In this document: piece after piece, positions 36,231-44,691 of the stretch
Layout of the letters: each line of letters starts with the position of its first letter
Position numbering within the stretch: the first letter of the stretch is position 1
Assembly: GCF_043643765.1 (NCBI RefSeq)
Contig: NZ_JBHZSP010000004.1
Coordinates: forward strand, 62,001-126,000
Reading direction: 5' to 3'
DNA length: 64,000 nt
Origin: Marinomonas posidonica_A
GTDB taxonomy: Bacteria > Pseudomonadota > Gammaproteobacteria > Pseudomonadales > Marinomonadaceae
Made by a program: the position numbers and the translations under genes
Notes under the pieces: model-generated
Seen by the model: only the letters and a program-made list of their open reading frames with translations
Told to the model about the DNA's origin: nothing
The model's database searches: none

Positions 36231-36869
36231 CTACGAATACTCAAGCAGCAACGCTTGGTCGTCTTGTTCGACTTTAACAAATGCGGGGCGGGACACAATA
36301 CGTTCGATATAAGCGTCCACCAGCGGATTCGTCGAAATGAGTCCAAACATACGACACCACTTCAGACTGATTCCCCAAAGAACATCCACAGCTGAGAAAT
36401 GTTCTCCTAGTAAATAGGGACTTTTGGCAATTTGATCATATATCGTATCCAGCATTTTATCGTAACGACCATAAGGCGCCTGAGAAGGCTCAATGGCAGG
36501 ACGATTAAAAGCTTTATCAATCACGGCCGGTTCAAAACTGCTCCCTTGATAAGCCACCCAGCGTAAATACGCACCACGATTAGGGTCATCCAAGGCAGGT
36601 GCTAATCCCTTTTCGGGATACAAATCAGCTAAATACAGATAACAGGCAACTTGCTCAGTAACAACAATGCCATTATGAACAAGTGTTGGAAATTTCCCTA
36701 AAGGGTTAATCTTCAAAAAATCTGGCTGCTGATTTTCTCCTGCTTTGAAATTAAGCACATTCATGTCGTAAGGAACGCCCAACTCTTCCAGTAATACTCT
36801 AACGCCAGTGCCTCGGGTTTGTGGGGCATGATAAAGCGTAATACTGCCTTTGCTATGGATACCATTCAT
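36231..36869 (-). CDS. Glutathione S-transferase-like protein
   Basis: A 212-residue GST. The N-terminal thioredoxin-fold domain begins GSITLYHAPQTRGTGVRVLLEELG. The catalytic position near residue 18 holds Thr/Arg-Gly rather than a Ser-Pro, and the glutathione-binding Glu is in VVTEQVACYLYLAD. The C-terminal helical domain ends with the typical SRPAFVKVEQ. The substrate is unknown. GAGGTAATCAAG precedes the ATG. It is divergent from a YafY-type regulator across a gap with a clear palindrome, so it is probably that regulator's target. Confidence 0.85.
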   Translation of the reverse strand: MNGIHSKGSITLYHAPQTRGTGVRVLLEELGVPYDMNVLNFKAGENQQPDFLKINPLGKFPTLVHNGIVVTEQVACYLYLADLYPEKGLAPALDDPNRGAYLRWVAYQGSSFEPAVIDKAFNRPAIEPSQAPYGRYDKMLDTIYDQIAKSPYLLGEHFSAVDVLWGISLKWCRMFGLISTNPLVDAYIERIVSRPAFVKVEQDDQALLLEYS

Positions 36870-36933
36870 CTTGATTACCTCAAACTATGTTAGGTGAAAT
36901 AGTGGTGACTGAATGAACCATATTAGAGATGAA

Positions 36934-36954
36934 ACCTGACACCTTCTGTCAGGT
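36934..36954. promoter_or_regulatory. Candidate operator of the YafY-type regulator
   Basis: ACCTGACA and TGTCAGGT form a perfect 8-bp inverted repeat with spacer CCTTC in the 143-bp gap between the divergent GST and regulator genes. A regulator bound here could control both. Confidence 0.5.
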
Positions 36955-37012
36955 ATTTAATTTATACTGATAAAAAACACCACACTTTATTAGCACCTTA
37001 CAGGAGCGTCCC

Positions 37013-37972
37013 ATGCGAGCCAGTCGTATACTAAAACTGTTAATGACTTTGCAGACTCATGACAAAGTGACAGCTCGCGCTTTAGCCGATATTTGCGAAA
37101 CCTCTGTTCGAACCATATATCGTGACATAGAAGCATTAAGTGCGATTGGGGTGCCGGTTTACAGCGAACAAGGCATACAGGGCGGCTATCGACTTTTACA
37201 CGGTTATCGAACGTATCTTAACGGACTCTCAGAGAAAGAAGCAGAAACACTCTTTTTAGCAGGATTAACAGGCCCAGCTCAGAAGATGGGCTTGGAAGCG
37301 ACGCTGGAAAATGCGCAATTGAAGCTAAAAGCAGCCTTACCAGATACCTTTAGAAGTCAGGCAGAGCGTCTGCAAAGTCGATTTTTACTGGACACCCCAA
37401 GTTGGTTTTCGGATGACGAAAAAGCCGAGCTACTTCCTCAGCTGATGACTGCTGTATTAGAACAACACCAGATTGCTATAAGTTATGAGAGTTGGAAAGG
37501 GAAGCGTGAACGAATAGCGAATCCTTTAGGCGTCGTCCTGAAAGGCGGACAATGGTATTTGATCGCGCAAGTTGAACAGGATATTCGAACCTATCGAGTA
37601 TCTCGCATTGATACATTAACACTATCCACCGACACATTTGAACGACCAGAAGGCTTCAACTTAATGGCATTCTGGCAAACCAGTTTACGGCGTGTGGAAG
37701 CCATTCAGTTTCCTATAATGGCTGAGGTTCGTATCACTCCCCTTGGCTTAAAAATGATGGATTTTATTTGTGCATCCTATGTGATCAATAACGCTAAGAT
37801 AAAACCCGAAGATGAATCAGGCTGGCACCGAGCCAGATTTCCAGTAGGCAAATCAGTACACGGTTGTGCTGAACTCTTACGCTTTGGGGCGGAACTGGAA
37901 GTGATTGGCCCAGTAGAACTGCGTGCAGAAATGAAGAAGATGGTGTCATCCTTGGTAAAGTTATATCACTGA
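37013..37972 (+). CDS. YafY-type HTH/WYL-domain transcriptional regulator
   Basis: A 319-residue regulator. The N-terminal HTH (residues about 3-55, TARALADICETSVRTIYRDIEALSAIGVPV) is followed by a linker and a WYL domain, with GQWYLIAQVEQDIRTYRVSRIDTLTL near residues 180-206 and the WCX tail. WYL proteins sense ligands or nucleic-acid signals; many act as repressors of the adjacent gene. AGGAG precedes the ATG. It is divergent from the GST gene and shares a palindrome with it. Confidence 0.88.
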   Translation: MRASRILKLLMTLQTHDKVTARALADICETSVRTIYRDIEALSAIGVPVYSEQGIQGGYRLLHGYRTYLNGLSEKEAETLFLAGLTGPAQKMGLEATLENAQLKLKAALPDTFRSQAERLQSRFLLDTPSWFSDDEKAELLPQLMTAVLEQHQIAISYESWKGKRERIANPLGVVLKGGQWYLIAQVEQDIRTYRVSRIDTLTLSTDTFERPEGFNLMAFWQTSLRRVEAIQFPIMAEVRITPLGLKMMDFICASYVINNAKIKPEDESGWHRARFPVGKSVHGCAELLRFGAELEVIGPVELRAEMKKMVSSLVKLYH

Positions 37973-38080
37973 AATACAGCGCTGAGTTAAGTAGAAAAGT
38001 TGGGGGCTTATCGCTTAAGGCCTGCTCCCTTTGAGTTTCATCCCGCCAATACAAGACAAAAGACAAAACCCCATCTTCCG

Positions 38081-38104
38081 TCTTCCCCTTTTAAAAGGGG
38101 AAGA
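38081..38104. repeat. Perfect 24-bp palindrome
   Basis: TCTTCCCCTTTT is followed at once by its complement, AAAAGGGGAAGA, giving 24 bp with no spacer. It lies 3 bp after the stop of a small reading frame on the minus strand. It could be its terminator stem or a dispersed repeat unit; the T tract is missing. Confidence 0.6.
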
Positions 38105-38107
38105 GAC

Positions 38108-38239
38108 TTAGGCCTTTGGTGTCATCACTTGAGGCACTTTACCCTCAGCGAAAAATATTCGATTCAATCCTGATTGAACGACCATGATCTCCTCACGAGA
38201 CACAGTAAAGCCAGATTCTAAAACACATAAAGAACCCAT
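38108..38239 (-). CDS. Possible 43-residue small gene or gene remnant
   Basis: A short frame (MGSLCVLESGFTVSREEIMV...) of 43 residues ends in QVMTPKA just before the 24-bp palindrome. TAAGG stands 5 nt before ATG 38239. The residues look protein-like, with no low-complexity or frame oddities, and the same frame stays open for nine codons upstream (NDALRKVL) before a stop. It could be a true small protein or the C-terminal end of an older gene cut by the adjacent repeat. I recognise no family. Confidence 0.35.
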   Translation of the reverse strand: MGSLCVLESGFTVSREEIMVVQSGLNRIFFAEGKVPQVMTPKA

Positions 38240-38269
38240 CAATACCTTACGTAACGCATCGTTGTGCTA

Positions 38270-38400
38270 AAGCTTACTTCAACTAAGCCAATGAGACGTT
38301 TTGGGCTGAAAGTCCGACAAAAGATTTTTTGGTTACTTTTGCATCGTTTGGCAAAAGTAACACGCCCAGCGGGGCGGAATAAAGCTAATGAATACAAAGC
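38270..38400. repeat. Dispersed intergenic repeat with GTTACTTTTGC hairpin
   Basis: An element containing GTTACTTTTGC and GCAAAAGTAAC, an 11-bp inverted repeat with an 8-nt loop at 38332-38361, then CGCCCAGCGGGGCG. This type of sequence (TTTTTTGGTTACTTTT followed by its inverse) is familiar as an abundant non-coding repeat in many gammaproteobacteria, and spurious small proteins are often predicted from it. Only one copy was seen in this window. Confidence 0.55.
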
Positions 38401-38437
38401 AATTGAATGGAACTTGACTAACCTGATACCCCGAGAA

Positions 38438-39607
38438 TTAACTCTCTTTAAACGGCAACAACGCGTGGGTATCTTGATGGTACTCACGCACGGCTTGCGC
38501 TTCTTCTTCACAAAAGCGAGCGATGGCGTCACGAAAGCCTTCATGGGCAATGTGATGAATGCTGTGGCTAAACACAGGTTCAAATCCGCGGGCAATTTTG
38601 TGTTCCCCTTGGGTGCCAGGATCAAAATGTTGTAACCCTTTCTCCAAACAGAATTCTATCCCTTGATAGTAACAAGCCTCAAAATGCAGGCAATCGACTT
38701 CTTCCATACAACCCCAATAACGGCCATACAAAGAGTGATCGTCGAAGAAACACCAAGACGCCGCAATGGCGTTTTCTCCCGTTTCTTCTTTACGGTAAGC
38801 CTGAACTAAGAGAATTTGTTCACCCATGTTTTCAGCCAATTGCGCAAAGAAGTCTCGAGTTAAATACCCTTGTTGACCACGTTTCGCGTAAGTGGATTGA
38901 TAACACAGGTAAAAGAAGTCAATGTCGGCAGGGCTTAACTCAGAGCCTAACTTGCGCTTAAGCGTCACCCCTTGTGCTGCGACTTTTTCTCTTTCTTTGC
39001 GCGCAGCCTTCCGCTTGCGACTAGAAAAGTGAGCGAAATAATCCGTCATGTCTCGGTAATTGCGGTTAAACCAATGAAACTGACAGGAAATTCGTTCTAA
39101 GTATTCGCCATCCTGTCTCAATACCGCCGCATGCTCAGGTTTGGTAAAGAGCAAATGCCAGCTGGAAAACTCTCTTTGTTGATTCGCTTGGGTCAAGACA
39201 TCCGCAACGGTTTGATACAGGTGCACAAAAGCCGCATCCTCACCTTTTGGGTCCAGATGAGAAAAGAGCCGAATTCCAGTAACAGGCGAGAAAGGCACCG
39301 CCCAAACTCGTTTTGGGTAATATCGAAAGCCATAACGCTGAAACGCATCCGCCCAGGCCCAATCAAACACAAACTCCCCTTGGGAATGGGTCTTCAAATA
39401 GGTGGGAGCAATAGCGAGGGGGGTGTCATCGTTATCCATGACCAATAAATACTCTGGATACCAACCTGTGCCATCGCCAATACTCTGGCTCTTTTCCAAG
39501 GCGTGATGAAAAGCAAACTGCGCAAAAGGGGAGTTTGTTTCCCCAATGGCTTTATTCCAAAGGTCTTGCCCTATGTCCTCAACGGAAGTAAACCACTGCG
39601 CTTTCAT
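38438..39607 (-). CDS. FemAB-like GNAT acyltransferase (DUF482)
   Basis: A 389-residue protein of the FemAB/DUF482 group, in which a GNAT-like fold is duplicated. Family features include the start QWFTSVEDI, FHHALEKSQS, and the pattern FDPGTQGEHKIARGFEP near residue 325. Aminoacyl transfer to peptidoglycan precursors is known for FemAB proteins, but DUF482 members have no established reaction. ATG 39607 follows the aroE stop with a 3-bp gap, so the two are one transcript. The last part of its coding strand is antisense to a spurious frame. Confidence 0.75.
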   Translation of the reverse strand: MKAQWFTSVEDIGQDLWNKAIGETNSPFAQFAFHHALEKSQSIGDGTGWYPEYLLVMDNDDTPLAIAPTYLKTHSQGEFVFDWAWADAFQRYGFRYYPKRVWAVPFSPVTGIRLFSHLDPKGEDAAFVHLYQTVADVLTQANQQREFSSWHLLFTKPEHAAVLRQDGEYLERISCQFHWFNRNYRDMTDYFAHFSSRKRKAARKEREKVAAQGVTLKRKLGSELSPADIDFFYLCYQSTYAKRGQQGYLTRDFFAQLAENMGEQILLVQAYRKEETGENAIAASWCFFDDHSLYGRYWGCMEEVDCLHFEACYYQGIEFCLEKGLQHFDPGTQGEHKIARGFEPVFSHSIHHIAHEGFRDAIARFCEEEAQAVREYHQDTHALLPFKES

Positions 39608-39610
39608 CAA

Positions 39611-40417
39611 TTAATCCGCCATTTGTTCACGTAAACGCGTGACCAAGGAAGCAGTATCAGGACGTGTTTGTCGCCACAGATAAAAGGCTTCCGCGGCTTG
39701 TCCAACCAACATGCCCAAACCGTCTGCACCTGCCGCACCCAGTTCATGAGCCCATTGCAAAAACACAGTGCGTTGTTTGCCATACATCATGTCATAACAC
39801 CAAGTTTGCTGGCCCACCAGCTCGTCTTTCAATGGCGGCAATTGCCCAGATAAACTGGCTGACGTGCCGTTGATGATGACATCGAACGAGCCTTCTAACG
39901 CTTCAAAAGAGGAGGCTAAGCAATCAAAATGGTCTGCCAATTGCTGCGCTTTGGCGAGTGTTCTATTGGCAATGGTGACGGACGCGGGCTGTTCATCCAA
40001 TACAGGCTCCAACACACCACGAACGGCGCCACCAGCACCCAAAATCAAGATACGTTTGTCCTTCAAACTCTGTTTATGGTTGATTGTAATGTCACGAACC
40101 ATGCCGATTCCGTCGGTATTGTCGCCGAAAAGGTCACCATTTTTCGCCATTAACAAGGTATTCACGGCACCAGCTTGTTTGGCTCTTTGGCTCAGTACAT
40201 CACACATAGCATAAGCGCGCTCTTTAAAGGGAACGGTGACGTTCAAACCTTTTCCGCCTTGTTGGAAAAAATCGCGTACTTGCTGCTCGAAACCCTCGTC
40301 GTCACCAAGCAAAGTGGTGTATTGCATGCTTTGCTTTGTTTGCAGGGCAAATTCAGCATGAATCGCAGGTGATTTACTGTGAGCGATGGGGTTGCCTACC
40401 ACGGCGTATTGATCCAC
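39611..40417 (-). CDS. aroE: Shikimate dehydrogenase (NADP)
   Basis: AroE reduces 3-dehydroshikimate to shikimate in aromatic amino-acid synthesis. The 268-residue protein begins YAVVGNPIAHSKSP, with the catalytic Lys in NVTVPFKERAY near residue 64 and Asp in NTDGIGM near 101. The NADP loop is GAGGAVRG with NRTLAKA after it. I take GTG 40417 as start because AGAGGA lies 6 nt upstream; a TTG six codons earlier is possible. It sits 48 bp after hemF on the same strand. Confidence 0.92.
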   Translation of the reverse strand: MDQYAVVGNPIAHSKSPAIHAEFALQTKQSMQYTTLLGDDEGFEQQVRDFFQQGGKGLNVTVPFKERAYAMCDVLSQRAKQAGAVNTLLMAKNGDLFGDNTDGIGMVRDITINHKQSLKDKRILILGAGGAVRGVLEPVLDEQPASVTIANRTLAKAQQLADHFDCLASSFEALEGSFDVIINGTSASLSGQLPPLKDELVGQQTWCYDMMYGKQRTVFLQWAHELGAAGADGLGMLVGQAAEAFYLWRQTRPDTASLVTRLREQMAD

Positions 40418-40465
40418 AACACTTCCTCTTATCAATGAATGTTTTAACAGAGCTGGCCAGTTCTT

Positions 40466-41410
40466 CTATAGATTTTCCAGCCAGTTTCTTGAGGTCAAAT
40501 AATATTCCGTCAATTTGGCTTCTGGGCTATTTGGCTCTACTTGATACTCATAGGTCCAACGCACTTCTGGCGGCAAAGACATCAATATGGATTCGGTACG
40601 GCCCAATCCACTTTGCAGACCAAAATGGGTGCCTCGGTCAAATACCAGATTGAATTCCACATAGCGTCCACGACGATGCAGTTGGAAATCTCGCTGTTGC
40701 TCGGTATAAGGTAAGTCTTTACGGCGCGATAAAATCGGTAAATAGGCTTGGCTAAATGCGTCTCCGACAGAGCGCATCATAGCAAAACAATCGGCAAAGC
40801 TGCCTTCATTAAAGTCATCGTAAAACAAACCACCAATACCACGAGGCTCAGCCCGATGTTTTAGATAAAAATAGTCATCGCACCAGCTTTTAAATCGCTG
40901 ATAATAACCTTCACCAAAAGGTTCCACCGCTTGCTGAGCCATTTGGTGCCATTGGATACAGTCTTCATCAAAACCATAATAAGGTGTCAGATCAAAACCG
41001 CCACCAAACCACCAAACTGGCGCCATGCCTTCTTTGTAAACAACAAACAGACGCACATTAGCATGAGAGGTGGGTGCCATTGGGTTCTTCGGGTGAATCA
41101 CCAAGGAAACCCCCATGGCTTCAAAACGGCCACCCGCTAATTCCGGACGTTCTTCCGTTGCAGAAGGGGGAAGTGTATCGCCCATCACATGGGAAAAGTT
41201 AACACCGCCTTTCTCAATAACCTCACCATTAGCCATTACTCGAGTTCTTCCGCCGCCACCATTGGGTCTGTCCCAAGCGTCTTGATGAAAGCGCGTATTG
41301 GGCTCCAACGCTTCCAGCTCAGTACATATCCTATCTTGTAACGACATAAGATAGTCTTTCACTGCGGCAATATCTTGCTCTGTCACGCTTGCCATGTGGT
41401 GCTCAGACAT
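40466..41410 (-). CDS. hemF: Oxygen-dependent coproporphyrinogen III oxidase
   Basis: HemF converts coproporphyrinogen III to protoporphyrinogen IX with O2, an aerobic haem step. The 314-residue protein has the family blocks GGGGRTRVMANGEVIEKGGVNFSHV, SLVIHPKNPMAPTSHANVR, GGGFDLTPYYGFDEDC, EPRGIGGLFYDDFN and the C-terminal FDRGTHFGLQSGGR-like segment (here FDRGTHFGLQSGLG). Length is near E. coli HemF (299). GGGGAG precedes the ATG. It lies upstream of aroE. Haem made here would serve the bo3 oxidase and the globin in this window. Confidence 0.95.
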   Translation of the reverse strand: MSEHHMASVTEQDIAAVKDYLMSLQDRICTELEALEPNTRFHQDAWDRPNGGGGRTRVMANGEVIEKGGVNFSHVMGDTLPPSATEERPELAGGRFEAMGVSLVIHPKNPMAPTSHANVRLFVVYKEGMAPVWWFGGGFDLTPYYGFDEDCIQWHQMAQQAVEPFGEGYYQRFKSWCDDYFYLKHRAEPRGIGGLFYDDFNEGSFADCFAMMRSVGDAFSQAYLPILSRRKDLPYTEQQRDFQLHRRGRYVEFNLVFDRGTHFGLQSGLGRTESILMSLPPEVRWTYEYQVEPNSPEAKLTEYYLTSRNWLENL

Positions 41411-41474
41411 AATTACTCCCCAAAATCATTTCCCAAAAGCGACGATCAATCTTGTTTGGCAATATCACTTTTGG

Positions 41475-42422
41475 TTAATACAAGCGCGACCCATCAGGAC
41501 GCGTACGCAATAAATTCAACACCCACATGTATTGCTCAGGATGCGCTGAAATAAGTTGTTCTAAGGTTTGGTTCATTCGCTCTGCGTCGGCTTTTTCATC
41601 ACCCGTAGGGAAGTTTTCTAACGCCGGTAATATGTGCAGATGGTACTTTTTACTTTGTGCATCATAGGCAGGCAGCATGGGTACCACCACCGCATTAGAC
41701 AATTTTGCTAGCTTGCCTAAGCCCTTCATAGTGGCTTTCTCTGTGGCAAAAAAAGGCGCGAATACCGAGTTTTTCGGACCTAAGTCTTCATCCGGTAGGT
41801 AATAACCTAAATACCCTTGTTTGATGGATTGTAAATAGGGTTTGATGCCCGCATCACGATGATAAACCCGCGCCCCATATTGAATACGCTGTAAGTGAAT
41901 CAACCAGTCAGTAATAGGGTTTTTCTGATCTCGAATCATAGCGACTGTATTAAAACCATGAGCGGTTAACATCACGCCAGCATAATCAATTGCCCAACAG
42001 TGCGGCACCAAAGCAACGACATTTTGCTGAGCTTTTAATCGAGGAAACAGATGCTCTTCACCATGAATCACACAACGCTGTTGATTATGACGCTTGCTAC
42101 GGATTAAGAGTTCACCGTAGGCCAGAAAAAATTGCGCAGCCACTTGAAAGCTGTGTTTCAGCAAAGCTTCTCGCTCAGCTAATGACTTGTCAGGAAAGCA
42201 CTCCGCTAGGTTAATTCGAGCACGTTTTAATGCACCGCTTTTGGTATTTAGCAAGCGTCCTGCAATCCAACTGGCCAGCGCATCTCGCCAAGCCACAGGC
42301 ACAAACGCCAGTAAAAAGGTGAAAGCCACCCCAAGCCAAGTCAACCAAAAACGAGGGAGAAGGAAGCGCCACTGAAAGGTCGGGTTATAGAGCTTATTGT
42401 CAGCTTTTTCGGGAGATTTCAT
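41475..42422 (-). CDS. lpxM: Lipid A acyltransferase (LpxM-like)
   Basis: A 315-residue inner-membrane acyltransferase that adds a secondary acyl chain to lipid A. The HxxxxD motif is HCWAID near residue 142; a second signature is YYLPDEDLGPKNSVFAPFFA near 215. The N-terminal stretch FLLPRFWLTWLGVAFTFLLAFVPVAWRD is the membrane anchor and matches the LpxM group better than LpxL. ATG 42422 replaces a TTG one codon upstream. It lies 64 bp before hemF on the same strand. Confidence 0.88.
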   Translation of the reverse strand: MKSPEKADNKLYNPTFQWRFLLPRFWLTWLGVAFTFLLAFVPVAWRDALASWIAGRLLNTKSGALKRARINLAECFPDKSLAEREALLKHSFQVAAQFFLAYGELLIRSKRHNQQRCVIHGEEHLFPRLKAQQNVVALVPHCWAIDYAGVMLTAHGFNTVAMIRDQKNPITDWLIHLQRIQYGARVYHRDAGIKPYLQSIKQGYLGYYLPDEDLGPKNSVFAPFFATEKATMKGLGKLAKLSNAVVVPMLPAYDAQSKKYHLHILPALENFPTGDEKADAERMNQTLEQLISAHPEQYMWVLNLLRTRPDGSRLY

Positions 42423-42473
42423 CAAATTCTTCGCTTCTCATTGAATGCCCGTATGATACATGAAGTGGCGTAC

Positions 42474-43025
42474 TCAACGCCACGCAGACACCACTTGTTC
42501 GAAGCAGTCTTCCTTACCAGTTGCCTGAACCAAAACCGAAGCACCGTGTAAGCATGCCAATAAACGCACTGCCGCTGTTTCCGAATTATCACCCGATAAA
42601 CTCGGCAAACGTGATAACACTTGCTGCAACCATTGCAATTTCACTTCATAAAAAGCCGCCAAGCTACCACTAACTTCCTCAGGTAAGACTTGTTTGTCTG
42701 CCGTCAGCATAGTACATAAACTCATGTGTTTTTGATCGATCACTTTGGCTTTAAAACCATCAATAAAACCATTCACCATAGCGCTTGGCTCATACTCATC
42801 CGTCATAGGGTCGGGCAATTGTGAAGCAAACTCATTTGTATAACGCTCCATCACCGCGCTTACCAAGTCTCCCTTGGTGCGAAAGTGATAGTGAACACTT
42901 GCACTCTTAATGCCGATTTGCTCTGCAATATCACGAAAACTAAAGGCGCCATAACCACCAACAATGATGTGTTGCTCCGCCAAATCCATGATTTTGCTTT
43001 TGGTGTCGACTTTATCTGCTGTCAT
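42474..43025 (-). CDS. TetR-family transcriptional regulator
   Basis: A 183-residue regulator. The N-terminal HTH is IMDLAEQHIIVGGYGAFSFRDIAEQIGIKSASVHYHFRTKGDLVSAVM. The C-terminal ligand domain resembles the AcrR/YxaF style. It is divergent from a lipoamide dehydrogenase gene across 107 bp with two near-identical palindromes. It also precedes lpxM on the same strand by 51 bp. Since the operators flank its own promoter, it probably represses itself and the dehydrogenase. The ligand is unknown. Confidence 0.88.
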   Translation of the reverse strand: MTADKVDTKSKIMDLAEQHIIVGGYGAFSFRDIAEQIGIKSASVHYHFRTKGDLVSAVMERYTNEFASQLPDPMTDEYEPSAMVNGFIDGFKAKVIDQKHMSLCTMLTADKQVLPEEVSGSLAAFYEVKLQWLQQVLSRLPSLSGDNSETAAVRLLACLHGASVLVQATGKEDCFEQVVSAWR

Positions 43026-43041
43026 TCCACTCTCTCAAACT

Positions 43042-43117
43042 CATCTATCAACTGATAGGTATTTTATTGACCTAGCGTAAATCCTCAAGTTATATTGCAT
43101 CTATCTACTGATAGGTA
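43042..43117. promoter_or_regulatory. Duplicated TetR operator
   Basis: CATCTATCAACTGATAGGTA at 43042-43061 and CATCTATCTACTGATAGGTA at 43098-43117 agree at 19 of 20 positions and start 56 bp apart. The first contains CTATCA-AC-TGATAG, a perfect inverted repeat; the second has one mismatch. One lies near the tetR start, the other 15 bp before the lpd ATG. Confidence 0.75.
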
Positions 43118-43132
43118 AAGAGGTGCTTTCCT

Positions 43133-44560
43133 ATGAAAACATTTGATTTGATCGTACTTGGCAGTGGCCCTGGTGGTTATGCGGCTGCCTTTCGTGCTGC
43201 TGATTTGGGTTTAAAGGTAGCCATGATAGAACGTCACGCGGCCCTTGGCGGTGTGTGCTTAAACGTTGGCTGTATTCCTTCCAAAGCTTTGCTGCATGTG
43301 GCCGGTAAAATTCGTATGGCCGATGAAGAGGCTCACGGTGTGACTTATGCCAAACCTCAAATCGACTTAAACGCCATTCGACACCATAGACAATCAACCG
43401 TGGACACCCTCACGGGCAATCTCGCCTTGATGGCAAAAGGTCGTGGCGTTGAGATTTTTCATGGCGAAGGGCATTTTTTATCCCGCAACCAGATTCAGAT
43501 AACCAAACAAGATCAAGCACAAAGTGATTCCACAGAGGTTTTGAACTTTAAACACGCCATCATTGCAGTAGGCTCAAGAGCGATTCGTTTGCCTTTTGTT
43601 CCTTATGACGACCCACGTATTTTGGATGCCACCAGTGCCTTACAACTTGAGCGCATTCCCGAGCACATGTTGGTATTAGGCGGCGGCATTATTGGCTTGG
43701 AGATGGCCACGGTTTATCAAGCTTTGGGGGCCAAAATTACCGTTGCAGAGCTGGGTGATCAGATCATGACAGGAGCAGATAAAGATCTGGTTCGAGTCTT
43801 CGAACAAACCAACAAAGACCGCATGACCTTCCTAACGAAAACCCAAGTAACGGATATACAAGCGACACCTGAGTCTTTACTGGTGCAGCTGAAAGATCAA
43901 ACGGGTGAACGACAGCTAGCAGTGGATGCAGTATTAGTCGCAGTAGGTCGTTCTCCTAATGGCAAAAACGCTGGTATTGCCGACATAGGTGTGGAGATCG
44001 ATGATAGAGGGTTTGTTATCATAGATGATAGATGTAGAACTTCTGTACCCAATATCTTCGCCATTGGCGATGTGACTCACGGCCCTATGCTGGCCCATAA
44101 AGCCTCTCATCAAGGCCATATTGCAGCGGAAGTCATTGCTGGGCATAAGGTGGATTTCCAACCTTTGGCAATTCCATCCATTGCTTATACCTTCCCAGAA
44201 GTGGCTTGGGTAGGGTTAACCGAAAGCGCCGCGAAAGCACAAAATATCCCAGTAAAAAGTGCCGTTTTCCCATGGAGCGCCAGTGGTCGCGCCATTGCTT
44301 CTGGCATCACTCAAGGCAAAACCAAACTCATTTACGATGAGGCAACCGAGCGGGTATTGGGCGCAGGCATAGTCGGGGCGCATGCTGGTGAATTGCTCGG
44401 TGAACTGACCCTCGCCATTGAATTTGGCGCCACCTTAGAAGACATTGCATTGACCATTCATGCTCACCCAAGTCTGCATGAATCCGTTGGCTTAGCCGCC
44501 GAACTGGGCGCAGGGACGATTACAGACTTGCCGAACAAAAAAGCGAAAAAGGTTAAATAA
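43133..44560 (+). CDS. lpdA: Dihydrolipoyl dehydrogenase
   Basis: A 475-residue flavoprotein that reoxidises dihydrolipoamide with NAD+. FAD motif GSGPGGYAAA is at residues 11-20, the redox disulfide GGVCLNVGCIPSK near 40, the NAD motif GGGIIGLEMA near 183, the second FAD motif NIFAIGDVTHGPMLAHKA near 307 and the catalytic His-Glu pair in IHAHPSLHESVG near 443. All catalytic residues are present. No E1 or E2 partner is adjacent, which is odd for this enzyme, and a TetR gene sits divergently. It could serve the glycine cleavage system or a second dehydrogenase complex elsewhere. Confidence 0.92.
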   Translation: MKTFDLIVLGSGPGGYAAAFRAADLGLKVAMIERHAALGGVCLNVGCIPSKALLHVAGKIRMADEEAHGVTYAKPQIDLNAIRHHRQSTVDTLTGNLALMAKGRGVEIFHGEGHFLSRNQIQITKQDQAQSDSTEVLNFKHAIIAVGSRAIRLPFVPYDDPRILDATSALQLERIPEHMLVLGGGIIGLEMATVYQALGAKITVAELGDQIMTGADKDLVRVFEQTNKDRMTFLTKTQVTDIQATPESLLVQLKDQTGERQLAVDAVLVAVGRSPNGKNAGIADIGVEIDDRGFVIIDDRCRTSVPNIFAIGDVTHGPMLAHKASHQGHIAAEVIAGHKVDFQPLAIPSIAYTFPEVAWVGLTESAAKAQNIPVKSAVFPWSASGRAIASGITQGKTKLIYDEATERVLGAGIVGAHAGELLGELTLAIEFGATLEDIALTIHAHPSLHESVGLAAELGAGTITDLPNKKAKKVK

Positions 44561-44607
44561 CACTTTCAGACTTTATCTAATCTATCTCCATAAATTACTT
44601 CATTCCA

Positions 44608-44677
44608 TTTTTCCCAAAACGGGAAAAAGTCTTGCTATATGTAAGTCCATTTCCCATAATGGGAAGTGGACTTACAT
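44608..44677 (+). promoter_or_regulatory. Paired palindromes in the higBA promoter
   Basis: TTTTTCCC-AAAAC-GGGAAAAA (44608-44628) and a long inverted repeat (44639-44677, centre 44658, arms of 19 with one G-U pair) containing TTCCC-ATAAT-GGGAA both have a TTCCC-N5-GGGAA core. Centres are 40 bp apart. They end 14 bp before the toxin gene and are the likely binding sites of the HigA-type antitoxin. Confidence 0.7.
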
Positions 44678-44691
44678 GGAAGAGTAGTCAA

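Noticed and set aside
38264..38635. Plus-strand open frame of about 123 codons
   Set aside because: It starts in a dispersed repeat and then runs antisense to the well-supported FemAB-like gene, so it is almost certainly a shadow.
39611..41410. Overlapping plus-strand frames over aroE and hemF
   Set aside because: They lie antisense to conserved housekeeping genes and have no ribosome sites or family features.
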